Origin: Druceiella hillmani
Lineage: Eukaryota > Arthropoda > Insecta > Lepidoptera > Hepialidae
DNA length: 64,000 nucleotides
NCBI GenBank assembly: GCA_039881145.1
Contig: JAYKKI010000003.1
Location: forward strand, 8,763,501 to 8,827,500
Direction of reading: 5' to 3'
Under the pieces are notes generated by a model. It was not told where the DNA came from. It saw only the letters and a program-made list of their open reading frames with translations, and made no database searches. Below are positions 24,720 through 37,369 of this stretch, piece after piece; the first letter of the stretch is position 1; each line of letters starts with the position of its first letter. The position numbers were made by a program, and so were the translations under genes.

Positions 24720-26690
24720 TATTAAAATTTATGAAACAAATTAGAAGTAAATTCAAGTATATACAGATATGTATATATAAGATATATAATCAAGAATTCT
24801 ATAGTCGGTCAATGCCTTAAAATGTGGGAAACTGCATAAGCAAATTATAAACTTTGCTAACCGTTGCTTCCGCCCCAATAAATCTCTGAGTAACCTCAAG
24901 CCGCGCCTAAAGACATTTTACTTCAAAAATCTGTTAATTCCAACAATCAATGATTAATTTAAATAAACGCAAAGTCAAAATGTAACTCATTTCTTAATAT
25001 AATCATAACAAGCACTATTTAAAATAAAAACTATTTTAGTAACTTTGTTAAGTTCCAAAATCTAAGGACTTTTTGATATGAGGCTCTAGATGATTTCGTA
25101 TCAGCGCGAGTAAAATAAAAAAAATTTGTAGTCACGAATATATTACAAGAAAAACTTTTAACCCCATGAGCACTTCATCAAATATTATTAAAGTGCTCAT
25201 GAAACGAGACGCCGAATAAAGACGTAGGTTGGAAATGAGTACCTTCAACTTTATTAAGTTATATTAAGATTTATAACCAAGATAATGATTTTACATAATA
25301 TGACTTTATATTTATTAAAATGTTTTTTCAGTAAATTAAAAGTCTGAATTGCTCTGTACTTATAAAGATCCAACTCATATTTAACTTCAAGGATAAAACC
25401 TTAAAATGCATTAATAGAATTTTTTGTACAAATGTAATGAATGTATGAAAGTTGCGACTTAAAAAATATTTAAAGCGAGTATGTTTGATAAATTAATGAA
25501 CTTCCCTCCCCTGTCCTCCTTTTTGGTGGGTATTTTATATATAAAGCATGGTCAAAATTATATGTTACATATATTGAGACAAATAAACAATAGTAGTAAA
25601 GTTTGTGTATTTTTCATTCGTTTTTTTCTCTTGTGTATTCATTATTTGTTTTTTTAATTATCATCGTGTTTTGTAAGATAAGCTTTTTATTTTATTATCA
25701 CTTTTTAACACAAATATTTAAACAGAATTTGTGTTCACAAAAAGGTACGATTTATGTAATTAAAAATTAAAAATACAATTGATTATTTCAGCATTAGGCG
25801 AATTATTTGATTACCGAACATGTCTAATAAACGAATTATTCCTCGTCGTCTGAAAAAACTTGAAAAAATTCTCGAATTAAAAATGGATTCTTTCAGAGCA
25901 ATTTATAATTATTTCACCTGAGAATAGTGATATTGACGCCAGTTTACCCGACTCCGATTGAAATAATTTAATATTAATATATCTTTGTTAGATTCTGTAA
26001 TCTCTTGAACTTTTCGTTTTTAACTAAATGTAAAATGATTTATGTCTATGAAAAATACCATAACCTTTGTATTTTACTCTGACACCACCCAACTTTGATT
26101 TGGATTAAGATGGTTATAGTTGATTTAATATGCTTTCATAGGTAAATAATTTTTATAATATACTCATATTAACAACAGTATTTATTGTAAGGTGAAAGAT
26201 ATAATTTTGTGTTTCCTACTAACCATCTAAAATAGATGGCATAAAAATTACGTTTTGAATTTAATTACGCCTTCACTATATTTGAATAGACATATTAATA
26301 AAATCGAACCAATAAATATTAACCAGAAATGGATTACAATGATCAGAAAGTTTCAAAAGGAACCTTAAAAATATTTTTCAATTAGGAATTTCTATAACAC
26401 GATTTATTATTAATTTTAAATATATTTTTTTCTATTATCGCTAAAAGACCTATCGGGGCCCTTCTAATTTAATTGAAGTAATGACAACAAATAGGAAATA
26501 AAAAAAATATACCAGCCAGCGTGACCTATTTTGATTCCCGCGAAGCTTCTGAAAATATTAAGGAACAAGTGCAAAAAATCATATATTACATATTTATGTG
26601 ATATGGCCTTGGAGACTTCGTGGTCTAATTGGAATATTAATAATAAAAATTAAAGTGTTTTTATTTTTTGCCAGGTAATAACAAAATGAG
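24720..26690 (+). repeat. Long dispersed repeat, copy 1 of 2
   Basis: Many blocks match 37,370-39,880 in order and in the same orientation: CTGyTAATTCsAACAA.CAATG, AGCGAGTmTGTkyGAT...CTCCCCT, TTTGTGTtyATTc, TGTGTwTTCAtTAT, CAACGCCAkTTTACCyGACTC, TTrATAyGCTTTCATA, ATAATATrCTCATAT and CCCTTCTAATTTAAkTGAAG. The copies differ by many substitutions and indels, so they are old. Near 25,820 the plus strand reads MSNKRIIPRRL and later SDIDASLPDSD before stops, so part may be decayed coding sequence. No transposase is recognised. Confidence 0.55.
25165..25201. repeat. Perfect 11-bp hairpin
   Basis: CATGAGCACTT (25,165-25,175) and AAGTGCTCATG (25,191-25,201) are exact reverse complements around a 15-nt AT loop. 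Confidence 0.75.
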
Positions 26691-27094
26691 TAATTTTAAT
26701 TCTATTATTACACTATTTTTCTTTTCCGTTTAAAAGTTAATTTCTTTAGCAAGTTATATCATATTTTATAAATTATTAATCTGCAAGAACCCTTTCACGG
26801 GTGAAGGCCTCCTCCAAAGAAAGAGATATGCTTATTATTTTTGGGTGTCGTATTTTTTTAAATTTTAAGTATGCTCCGTTCTAGGCCTCTTTGACACGTG
26901 GTAATTATTTTCTTTATTTTGGCTGTATGCTTAAAGGTCTGTCAAGCATAATATAGGCACGGTAAAAGGCAGCTCGACGTGACCTTAGTTTTAATTTTTA
27001 CTGACGTATCGTTTTTAAAAACTTCATTAACAATTAACCTCACGTTTATGATTATCACATTATAACTAAAATATTTTGTCTGAAACTTATGTGA

Positions 27095-27370
27095 GAATTT
27101 ACACACGTTTAAACTACCTCATACCTATTTGCCTTTTATCGAACACGGCAACGAGTACAAGCATTTATAAAGGGTCGAACGTTGTAAATGGAAATTTCCA
27201 TCTCAATAATGTGGACGCTAAAATAGTAGTTAAGGAACAAAGATGAATGGGAGCCTCGTTTGTCGTAAAGGATTATTCATGCGTATCTTATATTGAAAGG
27301 ACAAAAAGGGCATCTGTGTACTTAGAAATATGGAGTGTGAATTATTTTAGCAACATTTTGTGGAAAAGAT
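27095..27370 (+). repeat. Dispersed repeat, copy 2 of 2
   Basis: Homologous to 2,900-3,190 in the same orientation (TTTATAAAGGGTC, GGAAATTTCCAT, GCCTCGTTTGTCGTAAAGGATTA). Confidence 0.5.
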
Positions 27371-27666
27371 TACAATATTTTGATAATGAAAACCATTTAT
27401 TGCTGACGCTCTATATTAACTAAATTATTTTCTATTTTGACTGCAGTTTTTATAATTTTTGGGCGGAACTAATAAATTTTACATCCATAATATGTGTCAA
27501 TTTTCGTTGATTAAGCTTGAAATATCACATATACTTTTTAGTCGTTATGTAAAAAGGTTAAATTATGTTACATACTGTTCAAAAAAAGTGAAAAGTGAGC
27601 CATTTTAAAATACTAGCGGAGCCTTACAAAACCTGTTAAGCATGAGTAGAACTAGCGCAATGAAAG

Positions 27667-27725
<59 letters not shown>

Positions 27726-28689
27726 AATACATATGACGATTGAAATATTAAAATGTACATGGAATTTCTTTTAAACTATTCACAAATGTTAACATTATAC
27801 TTCATTCGATAGATATGTTGTCTACTACATCATTCACAAGTGTATATGTGCCGAATTTGAAGATTTTCTATCACTATCACATTCTCGAAACAGATTTTTG
27901 GGATATGTGCAAAGTTTAATGTTGCCCTTCTTTTTTCTATGTATAGAATAATATGTACGTAAGAGGGACAAGGAAAGACGTCGGTACTTGGCATCGAATT
28001 ATTTTAATTTGAGCCAGAAGTCAGAAGCAGGAGTATCGAAAGTATCTAGTTATCACTTTCTACTCGGAATTTACTCTAAAAACAATATTTTATAAATTAA
28101 TACATATTTTGAAGATATTCTGACGCAAATATTCCAACCAAATACTATCTATTTTTATTAATCAAAAAATATGTATTAGTAGCAGAATTTTACACACTTT
28201 GCATAGAAATTATATTTTACCATAAAATTTCTAAGTAACAATAGTATTAATATTATTAAATTTTTGTCAACATTTTATATTTTGATTTTTAGTATTAATG
28301 ATACCTTCTTTTACTTAGAATATAATGAATCCACAAGTAGTTAAAAAATACCTCATATATTGAAATAAAAATAGGCTATAGAGGCATTTAATGAACATAA
28401 TTATGCTGATCTACGTACATATGCGGATATATCAATAATGTTACACCCTTTTGGCTTCACCGTAGTCGTGTAAAATATACTATTGATCAGATTAAGTATT
28501 TAAATTTAGTGTTTAAATGTAGTAATGCTTATCTTGTTTTATTCTATCAGATTTAGCATTAAAAATATTGTTATCCAGGTTATAAAACAGCAATTTTTGG
28601 CAGAATTGGAAAGATTAAGAGAATTTAACCTATTTACATTACTTTCTTCCTTATTAACTATCTACGGAACATAATTAGGTAATACACTC
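27371..28689. other. AT-rich stretch with an (AT)n tract, no gene seen
   Basis: An (AT)n run of about 27 units lies at 27,669-27,722. No ORF or repeat partner was recognised in the rest. Confidence 0.6.
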
Positions 28690-28864
28690 ATACCTGCCTA
28701 CTTTTACTCGTCCTTACTAAGTTGGTAACTTTTTTGTCGTGAGTTTTTTAATTACCCATTCTAACCTACCTTTTTACCTGACATTATCTTATAGTTGTTT
28801 TATGCCATTGTTTATACTTGCTCGTATGTATCTAGGTATATACTTTGTTGCTTTCTTGCCTGTG
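28690..28864 (+). repeat. Pyrimidine-rich leader before the tandem array
   Basis: Repeated CCTACyTTTTACC and TTACT motifs end in CTTTGTTGCTTTCTTGCCtGTGTCAA. A similar leader with ATTTTGTTATTTTCTTGCCgATGTCAA precedes a single array unit at about 52,872-52,990, so leader and tandem unit appear to travel together. Confidence 0.45.
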
Positions 28865-29940
28865 TCAATATAAATCCAACGAGTTTATACAACTTACTAC
28901 ATGTCAATATAGAGGAGTTCTTGTCATCATTGTTTTGACACCATCATCAGATACTGGCCTCTGTGTTTGACTGAAGAATTTGGCAGAGAATCCAAATAAA
29001 ATCAAAACCGATTAAACTTCAACTCAACATTAAGGAGTAGCCTCCATCGCCTTCCAACTCTAGCAATAGACCCTGGTCACTACTTGTTTCCAAATGACTC
29101 ACGAAGGTAAGTTAAATGAGTCCAAATATGGTAAATATATCTGTTGCTATTGAAGAGGTTTCGATATTATTTAACTTGGCTACCATTTATGACCAAAGGC
29201 CTCATCAAAATAAATCTAACAAGCCTAAACTCGATGAAAATTCTTCTCACTACTAAGGAATAATATCATCTCTGTTCCATTAATCGACTTTTGTCACTAA
29301 GGGATTCCCTAAGTATATAAAATAAAAAAAAGCGCAAGAATAATGAATCTACTCCTTGACACTGAGGAGTTCTTGTTACCTTCCTGGTCCGTCATTCGTC
29401 CCTGATTACTCTTTTTGACCAATGGACACACCTAGGTAAATAAAATAAACTCAAAGTAAATGCATATTTTCCTCAAAATTGAGAAGTTTCCGTCAGTGCA
29501 TTTTTGCTCCATTATTAGACCTCGGATACCATTTGTAAACAACGAGTCGTCAATATAAATCAAACGAGCTCAAACTCGATGAAACCACTTTACACCATTG
29601 TACTTCTCATCAATTGTAACTCCACCATCAGATCATGGCTACTACTTGTGATTAATAGACTCATGAAGAAATATCAAACGTGTGTTAACATAATGAAACT
29701 GTGCCTCAACATTGACGTGTTCGGGTCGCTATCAGGCACTATTATCAAAAAAATATTTTAGGTACTATTTGTGAGCAACGAACTCGCCAAAACAAAATTC
29801 AATAAATTTACTTTTTACTTGGAAAATTCTGTCATCGCTCCCAGCTTCGTGATCAGAGACTCACCATCTGTATCACTTTTTTCTATCAACGGGGTCTTGT
29901 TCTCTTATTTGTATAAGTGTTCCTTAGGATATGTCCAGAG
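28865..29940 (+). repeat. Tandem array, ~114-bp unit, nine degenerate copies
   Basis: The anchor GAGGAGTTCyTGTCAT (or a degenerate form) recurs at about 28,912, 29,032, 29,152, 29,255, 29,364, 29,481, 29,600, 29,714 and 29,821, a spacing of 103-120 bp. Between anchors the blocks AATmAAwCnAACGAGcTnAAACTCGATGAAA, CCATCAGAyCnTGGnTACyACTTGTGA and GACTCACnAAGG recur. Open frames here (29,579-29,761 and 29,771-29,977) follow the repeat units and are not convincing genes. Confidence 0.75.
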
Positions 29941-29975
29941 CACATTATCAACCACAATCAATAAAAAAAAAAATT

Positions 29976-29976
29976 A

Positions 29977-30020
<44 letters not shown>

Positions 30021-30053
30021 ATGTGTGTGTGTATATATATGCAGGTATATATG
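29976..30053. repeat. (AT)n/(GT)n compound microsatellite
   Basis: About 12 AT units, then GT-rich steps (30,002-30,032), then a short AT run, directly at the end of the tandem array. Confidence 0.95.
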
Positions 30054-31134
30054 GATGTCTTCATGTCTGGTTAATGCATTGATATTAAGTGCTATAAATA
30101 TATTTTTTTCGATTTAAATAAATGAGTTATTATTGAATTTATCATAGGTTGTCAAAATTCTGCAAAATCTCAGATGTGACATGCACTAAAATGGTTTACT
30201 TGAGATTATTATGATCAACCAGTCAGGAATATTAAGTCATTAAAAGGATATATATGATTACTCTAATATTTGATATTTATTGTATTTAATAATTTCTAAA
30301 TAAATTAATTTATTATTACTTAAATTAAATACAATTCGCAGTGTTTTTTAATGCCAATTATGCTAAATTGACATCGAAGTCAAAACGAAATTCAGTCATC
30401 TTGCCATCAGACCTCTTTATATCCAATTGACAGGATTAAGAATAATTATTTTGATTTCTGTAGGGCAATAATAACAATGAATTTAAATTTTCCGATCACA
30501 ATTTTGAAGAAAATTTACTTAGTAACAAAATATATTCTGAGGAAAAAAAGATATTATCTTATGACAAAATAATAATATTTGAAAATATAACCTAAGAACT
30601 TTTGTTATGAAGGGATAAGTTTAACCACTAAAGAAATATTTAAGGTATATTAAATTGAACGGAAATGTATAAAACACATACATTTATTCAAAGTCCAGTA
30701 ATCATAACAAATATAGCTGAGTTGCTGTAACACTAAATGTGCCATATATACCTATTTAGAAATAACTGTTTTATCCACCATCCTAATTTATATAGTAAAG
30801 GGAAGCCATTGCACAGTTTTTTACATATTATAAATTTAAATCATTTTAACAAAATAAAAAAATAAGCAGCGGTCTTCCAATGAAATTTAATTATCCTGTA
30901 TAATCAAAAATATCTATATTTTCTTTTCAGCAATGAAAGTGAAACATAAAACAATTTAACTAAATTTTGGCATTAAAACACAAATATATTTATCATCATG
31001 TGCAGGTATGTAAAGACCTGAAAAAACCTTCCAAAAAAATCTACTTCGTGTTAAAAGTACGCACAATCCGTATTAAACGAACGAATTATAACTCAAACAG
31101 AAATATATTTCAAGCAAATTTTTTCACAGATAGA
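30054..31134. other. AT-rich stretch, no gene seen
   Basis: No supported gene. The part from about 30,990 may be distantly related to 50,600-50,740, upstream of the GC-cored repeat. The 60-codon frame at 30,967-31,149 is lysine-rich and unrecognised. Confidence 0.5.
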
Positions 31135-31425
31135 ACAATATTAAAGTAACATCAAGCGATACATCTTAAAAGAAGATATGAAACGACATGAATGAAATTA
31201 CACCCTCGTTTGCTTAAAAAATAACGATATCTTCACTAAGGCAGTATCCACACGTCCCGCTCGTGTTGGCGACTGTATTTTCCGCTGATATTTTCCGCGA
31301 TAGCGGGGCGGAGCCGTAGCCGCAGCGGCGAAGTTTCGATGAAGGCTCTGTAAAATAATAAATTTCTCTCGTGTAGAAAGTGCAGGTTGAGTAACAAAAA
31401 TGTGTTGAGAACATTTATCTTCAAC
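31135..31425 (+). repeat. Dispersed repeat with GC-rich core, copy 1 of 2
   Basis: Matches 50,740-51,030 in the same orientation: AAGCGATAyaTCTTAAAAG, AAACGACAyGAA, CTCGTTTGC, CTTCACTAA, CCACACGytCCGCTCGTG.TGGC, and AAGTGCAGGTT.A.TCACAA.AATGTGTT. This copy has an extra duplication of ATTTTCCGCkGATA and a GCCGTAGCCGCAGCGGCG run inside its core (31,245-31,335). The two minus-strand open frames over it are by-products of the GC-rich core. It is probably a non-autonomous DNA transposon, class not determined. Confidence 0.55.
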
Positions 31426-34400
31426 GTAATCTTATATTCTTAATGAACTTCATTATTTTAAAAAATACTTCCAAAGGCATTTTAACATACGAAATTTAAA
31501 CAAAAACTGATGTATTTAAACGTTTAAAAGAATGAAGAAAATTTTTATTTCTTTTGAACAGTAATTATGCGCTTAAATTTTTGCTTACGTATTTATTACC
31601 ATATTTTTATATTATTACAAAAGAAACGGTAGTGTAGCAAAAGTTTTGCGACAAATATGTTTTTTTTCGTTCAGTAGGGTAGATCACCTAGAGGAAAAGA
31701 ATGTTTTTTTTGTAAATCCAATGTCAATTATTTTTAATAGAATTTTCTTTAAATGTATTTCTTATTAAATTAGACCTTTTGATAAATTCAAAGAAATTAA
31801 TTTTTATAAACCAACTAAACTCTAATCATATGTCTCTACAACAAAAAAACAACAAAATCGTGAAGAAATAATTCTAATTATCTGATAGCAGTATCATTTT
31901 AATTATCTGATAGCATACAATAAATAAAATCAACTATTACCTGTTTTAAATTTGCATAAGTAACGATACGATATTCCAATAGGATCCGCAATATCAAAAT
32001 AATATCTTACGGCCAGAAAATCTCAACGATGACGTTATCTTCTCCTTACATACAAATTACTTTCATATCTTGGTGAAAGTAACGTCAATAAGAACGTACG
32101 TCAACTACTAATTGATACATAATATTAGGCTTTGGCCATATGTATTTTTTTATTTTCGACTGCCCTTTTTTATCACTGTTGCTTTAATTGCCTTTAAGTC
32201 GATTATGTTTCTTTATATATAGTAATATAGTTTATTTCTTAATTTTTAAATTTTGTTACATTTTCTTTACTATAACAAATATTTTTTGCTAAGGGAAATT
32301 ACTCGTATAGCGCCTATATCTTATGTGTTTTCACTTTCAAAGTGACCAATTTTAAATTTGAAATTTCTATAGAATACCTGTCTAACCTGTCTAAGTTATT
32401 CTTCACCTGTCTAAGTTATTCGGCTCCACTTAAATGGCAAGATCTATTTCATCTCTAGAAATAAAATTAGTGACCAGCAATGTCGATTTTCTACTGGGTG
32501 TTATAAAGTTCACGTGTGTCACTCACCGATAATGATTCCCCCACACACGGACCCGACGAACGGATGAATAATCTTCTAAATCTGCCATTTGAAATGATAG
32601 TTTTACCTGTTTAAGGTTTAATTTGCAAAAATCATGTAAAAACATTCAACTATTGCCGAGACATATCATTCATTTTAATATTATCACAAATATGTAACAA
32701 CCCATAAGTTGTTTAGTATATATTATCAGTATATATTAAACTCAATATTTACTCACCACTTTAAAGTCGACGATCCTAAATTTTATGAACCAAATGATAT
32801 CGATGTGTTACTAGGCGAAGAAATAATAGCAGAGTAGAATTGAGATACCTGGCCATCGAGCTAAACTTCAAAAAACAAAACTAAGCTAGATTATTTCCGG
32901 TAGAATGGGGAAAAAATTAGAAAATTCCGAAAAAAATTCTGGGTGCTTGAGGCGATGGAATATAAAGCTTTCTTTTCCAAAATAGAATATAAAGTCGAAC
33001 GTTTTAAGCAAAACATGATATGCGATAAGAAAACCGGTCGTTATATTGTTCGGTTGAAATATGTGGCATCTCTCAATCCCTTCTTTAGTTTTTACCATTC
33101 AATTCATATGTCATAAAATAGAACACTGTTTTATGATATGTGTTTTCCTGTTTGCTGGGGTTCTTGAAAACAGAATTGTTTTAAACAAATAATCAAATAT
33201 ATAAAGGTAATAAGATAATAAAATAGTCAAGTTTATATTGCCTGTAAAAATAAGTTTTGCAAAAGTACAAATTTTAACCAGAATTGTAAACAAAAGGGGG
33301 CACGCCGACAAAGGGTCTGTGCTCGTTTGTCGTAAAACAAGTAGGGATTTCCATGCAGCATTACATGTTTCTCGTATTTGCTATATATCCACCAACAAAT
33401 AAGCTATATAATCCACCACCAAATAATAACTAATTGTAACCAATATAAATTTATTCTGTTTAAAAGGAGTAGTTGATCGCTAATACTCAATGTGACAACT
33501 TCGAGTAACAATATACTATTTGTGAAAAATAATTGGTCGCACAACGCTTAAGGTGTTAATTTTAATTACAAATGTATATAAATGTCACTAAAATTAGTTT
33601 AATCCTTTTAATCACGAATCGGTGCGACTTATTAATTTAAGTCGCCAGCAAGATTTAGATCTATTAATAACAAGATTTCAAGCGTTTGCCAAAACACATC
33701 TTTTTGGTAAATGACATCAACAAAACTGTAAAACTACGGCTACTTGTTATTTACGTTTGATGTAAATATTTTTTTTGTTTGTAAGATTTGAGGATAATAG
33801 AGAATTAGACGAAGTTAAACGAAAAACAAACTTCGAAACTCACAAAGAAATCAATAACACACCTCATCAACTGAAATCGAAACAAGTGTTTGCCTCGTTA
33901 AATGCATTGAACGCAAATACTAATATATGCGTTAAATGCAATTACCTAATATGCGTGTGCGTGTGTGCGTGCGAATGCTATGCTCGAAGGACGGACAACA
34001 CGTAAGTGTAGGATACATAAGGATTACTTTTTTTCTTTAGAGGCACGAAATCCAAAGAGTGGGGTCAATTTTTAATTAAATGTTGAGGGGAAAAATCGGC
34101 AAAGTACGTGAATACGTTTAATTGGAAGTAAATCACTTCCTCTTATAATGCAAACGATACCTCTTTTCATCCCTTCTTATTATACGATAATACTTTTAAA
34201 ATATATACATCGTTTCCTCATTGTATTTCTTGTCTCGTCTATTCTGATTTTATGGCCTGCCTGTTTAATTCATTTTAATTCGCCATGTTCCATTATGCCG
34301 CGTTACGTATAATTCAAAATGTATTGTTTATCCTACGCTAGACATGCCATGCCTACGCTATGCCATTTCCTTCAAACTTTCCAGACGCTTCTAAGACTCC

Positions 34401-34604
34401 TCTTTCAAATACAAGAAGAACTTTTCTTCAGTTCCGGCCTGCATCCAGATATTGGAGGAAAAGTTAGAAAACATCTTTAAAGACCTTACAGAGCATAATT
34501 TGTATTTTACTTTCAGGAGTTTATAAACTCTAATAATTTCTCAGTTCACAGAAGAAGAAAATCATTTTCAAAGGTAATATTAAATCCACAGCGATGAAAT
34601 TTGG
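31426..34604. other. AT-rich stretch, no gene seen
   Basis: Features seen: a 20-bp-period tandem of ACCTGTCTAAGTTATTC at about 32,385-32,421; a fragment related to the 27,250 repeat near 33,320-33,355 (CTCGTTTGTCGTAAA); and a short GTGTGCGTGC tract near 33,953-33,972. Frames at 32,886-33,311 (minus) and 33,775-34,005 (plus) match no family I know. Confidence 0.45.
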
Positions 34605-34731
34605 AGTAGTTGCGAAACTACCAACCGCATCAAAAGAATCTTTTCGTGCACTAAAAAAAGGATTCATGAGTGAATATTTGTTTAGTGCACGAAAAGTTTC
34701 TTTTGATGCAGTTGGTAGTTTCGCAACTACT
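34605..34731. repeat. Long hairpin, 51-bp stem with two mismatches, 25-nt loop
   Basis: The left arm 34,605-34,655 (AGTAGTTGCGAAACTACC...) and right arm 34,681-34,731 (...GGTAGTTTCGCAACTACT) are reverse complements with two mismatches. The loop is 34,656-34,680. The stem is more GC-balanced than the surroundings. It is longer than a usual animal pre-microRNA stem. It could be a hairpin-RNA (endo-siRNA) source, a very small foldback element, or a template-switch product. No promoter was identified. Confidence 0.85.
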
Positions 34732-37369
34732 TTTCTATAAGTTGCCTAAACGAGTACTCGGACAGATCTGTTGTCAATTCTACCCTTGTATTAATTTTTT
34801 TCTATCACTGATAAAATTCTCCAAAGAAATATTATAAAGCAATCATGCCAATATATCTTCTTCATTTAAATATTTAAAATTAGTAAGAGATTCTCACATC
34901 CCACCAGGAATCCTTAAATTATGGAAATTTGATTCAAAATTATTTTAAAATATTTATAAGTTCCATAGGTTATTAATTTCCAGTGTTTATTTTATCATAT
35001 GCTATTTTAAATCAGTAAATATATGATGAATTTTAATTCCATATTCTCTGCATCGTTCAAGTATAAATTATACGTAAGTTTCTAATAAATTTCGTCTTTG
35101 ATAAAAAAAAGTTAAATGTAATATTTTTTTGGAAACAATTATTTTAAACTCTCCGTGGCAACGATAGACAAGCAAACAATTCAATTCTGGCCTTTGTCTC
35201 CACAAACACTTTTCTGATTACACTTAAAAATAATGGGTACCTTCTATGGACCTGTACAAAAAGTCTGCTATTTGTAAAGCACTAACTCAATTATTTTCTT
35301 TAATTTTTTATATTACGCAGTTTTAAAATTTATGGTGGAAAAGCTCAAAGGTGAAATACGTTTTCGAGCTCAAAAATTTATCATTGTTTTTTCTATCCTG
35401 GTCAATCCGATTCTCCTTTCAGATTCTTTAACCATTTGAAAATCTGCATACGTGCGTAATTTCGTATGTACTTACGTAAGTATATACGTACATACAAACA
35501 AATTTCAATGTGATTCATACTTATCAACTAGCATTTTTTTGAAATCACCTTTGTTTTCCAACTTTTGTGGAGCCCTTCCTGGCTTGTAACGCAATATTTT
35601 CATCGTTTTGATGAAGGTACATAGCAAGAATATACTTACGTTTTATTAGTGAATATCATAAAATTAGGAATGGATATATTATTTGCCTTTGTATTAAATC
35701 CTATTAATGATAGAAACCCGGTGAAGAGTTCAATTCTAGAAAATATTTTTCCAAATATTAAAAAAAAAGTTGCGACTGCACCTGAAAAAATCTTTGCCAA
35801 AATTTACACAGATAATACTTCTTTCAATATATTTTATTTGCGAAAGATATACAATATTATATTTTAAATTTTTCTGACTTAATCAAAATATCTGCGTGTT
35901 GGAGGATATTATAGCTTGACAATTAAATGTCTCTATCTTTAATTATGAAAATGAATGCTGCGCCAAAATTTTATAAATTTTACTTAATTTCGAATTTTAT
36001 TAGTCACTTTAAATGACCATTCAATTTACATTCTATTAGTATGTCATTAAATATATTTAATTTCATATATGTTTATTTAATAATTCTTTCAGAAAATTGA
36101 TGGTATTAACATTATCTCATTTATCAAATCGAGGACAGATGTAAACTACTAGCAAACAACGAAAAAACTGTGATATCGTAAAAGATTTTTATTTTATTTG
36201 ATATTTTCTGTTATTAGGAGGCACTTTCCTGTTTGTTGTTCCACAAGTACACACGTGCGAGGGGCAGCCGACAGCAGATTTGATCTGATTAGTCCATCGT
36301 ACTGCGTCTTACTGTGTGGTTTTCCGCTTGGTTGGATGCCCTCCATTCAGCCCTGCACGACAACATGCACAATAGAATCATAATATCTCCTCGATATGTG
36401 TCCGAAGATCTTGTGGACGCGAGTTTTTTACTGATGACTACTGTCTGATGCCGAGTTCTTGTAGTATGGAAACATTTGATCGGAATTCGATCTATGATAT
36501 TCCAAGCGTTTTTATTCAGCAGCACATTTCTAGGGCATTTGTAATTAACTTGATCGTCAATGGATTAATTATCGCCAACAATTAAAAAAAGGATTACGAA
36601 AGAAATATTATATTGATATGTCTTTGTGACACGAAGATTTTCCTATATCAGTTTGATTTACCATGTTAATTACTATGTAAATTAAGACCATTTGTGATAA
36701 ATTTTATGAAGATTACAATTTTGTTAACATAGTCTTTCGGACATATTAACAGTATTGTTATTCTACTTTCGTATATGTACATTTGTAGTTTCATTTAAAG
36801 TAAGAAGCTTTGAGTGGTAATACAAGTGATAACATTTTAAGGCTATTTCATTATCTACCCATTGCGCTTTCTTTTTTGTTGTCCCTCAGTAAGTCTTCGA
36901 GTTTCACTTAAAACATTTTTATTTTCTTTAGCATAACTCACTTCAACATCACTTTGTAATTATATAAAAATCGGCCTCAGAATATCATAAGTCGTTATTC
37001 AAAATCAATTTCTTCTAATTTAATCATTCATATCAAAGTTTTCATTGTGTGCACGAATATTTTTTGTCATCTTTTTATAAGGAGTGGTTTAGAAAGTGTT
37101 ATGCGTTAAAAGTGAGCTCCCGGTAATTATGTAAAGTTTTGTAATAAGAAAGTTTCTCATTAAACGTTGTAAATTTGTTATGAAACAACCTCAGGTTTAT
37201 TAAACATAGCTGAAGAGAGCACTAAACATAATTATCACAGGTCAATTTAATAATTAATGTTCATTTATTACAAGACTAAAATAATTGGTCTTTATCTATA
37301 GAACTTTTCACCGTGATTTTCATTTTAAATATATTTTTTTGTAAATTTCACAATTTGTTAACAAAAGTT
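34732..37369. other. AT-rich stretch with one GC-richer block, no gene identified
   Basis: A near-palindromic TACGTA-rich patch lies at 35,463-35,495. The block 36,230-36,520 is noticeably less AT-rich and holds overlapping frames on both strands (36,198-36,383 plus, 36,289-36,525 minus). Neither translation is recognised. It might be a TE fragment or an isolated exon. Nothing else is supported. Confidence 0.45.

Noticed and set aside
28865..29940. CRISPR-like repeat array
   Set aside because: Units of ~114 bp diverge along their whole length with no constant short repeat and unique spacers, and the DNA is clearly eukaryotic.
29579..29977. Two consecutive plus-strand ORFs of 60 and 68 codons
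   Set aside because: They lie in the degenerate ~114-bp tandem array and follow its units; no independent coding signal.
31214..31424. Two overlapping minus-strand ORFs
   Set aside because: They arise from the GC-rich core of the dispersed repeat, and the second copy at 50,740-51,030 does not preserve the frame.
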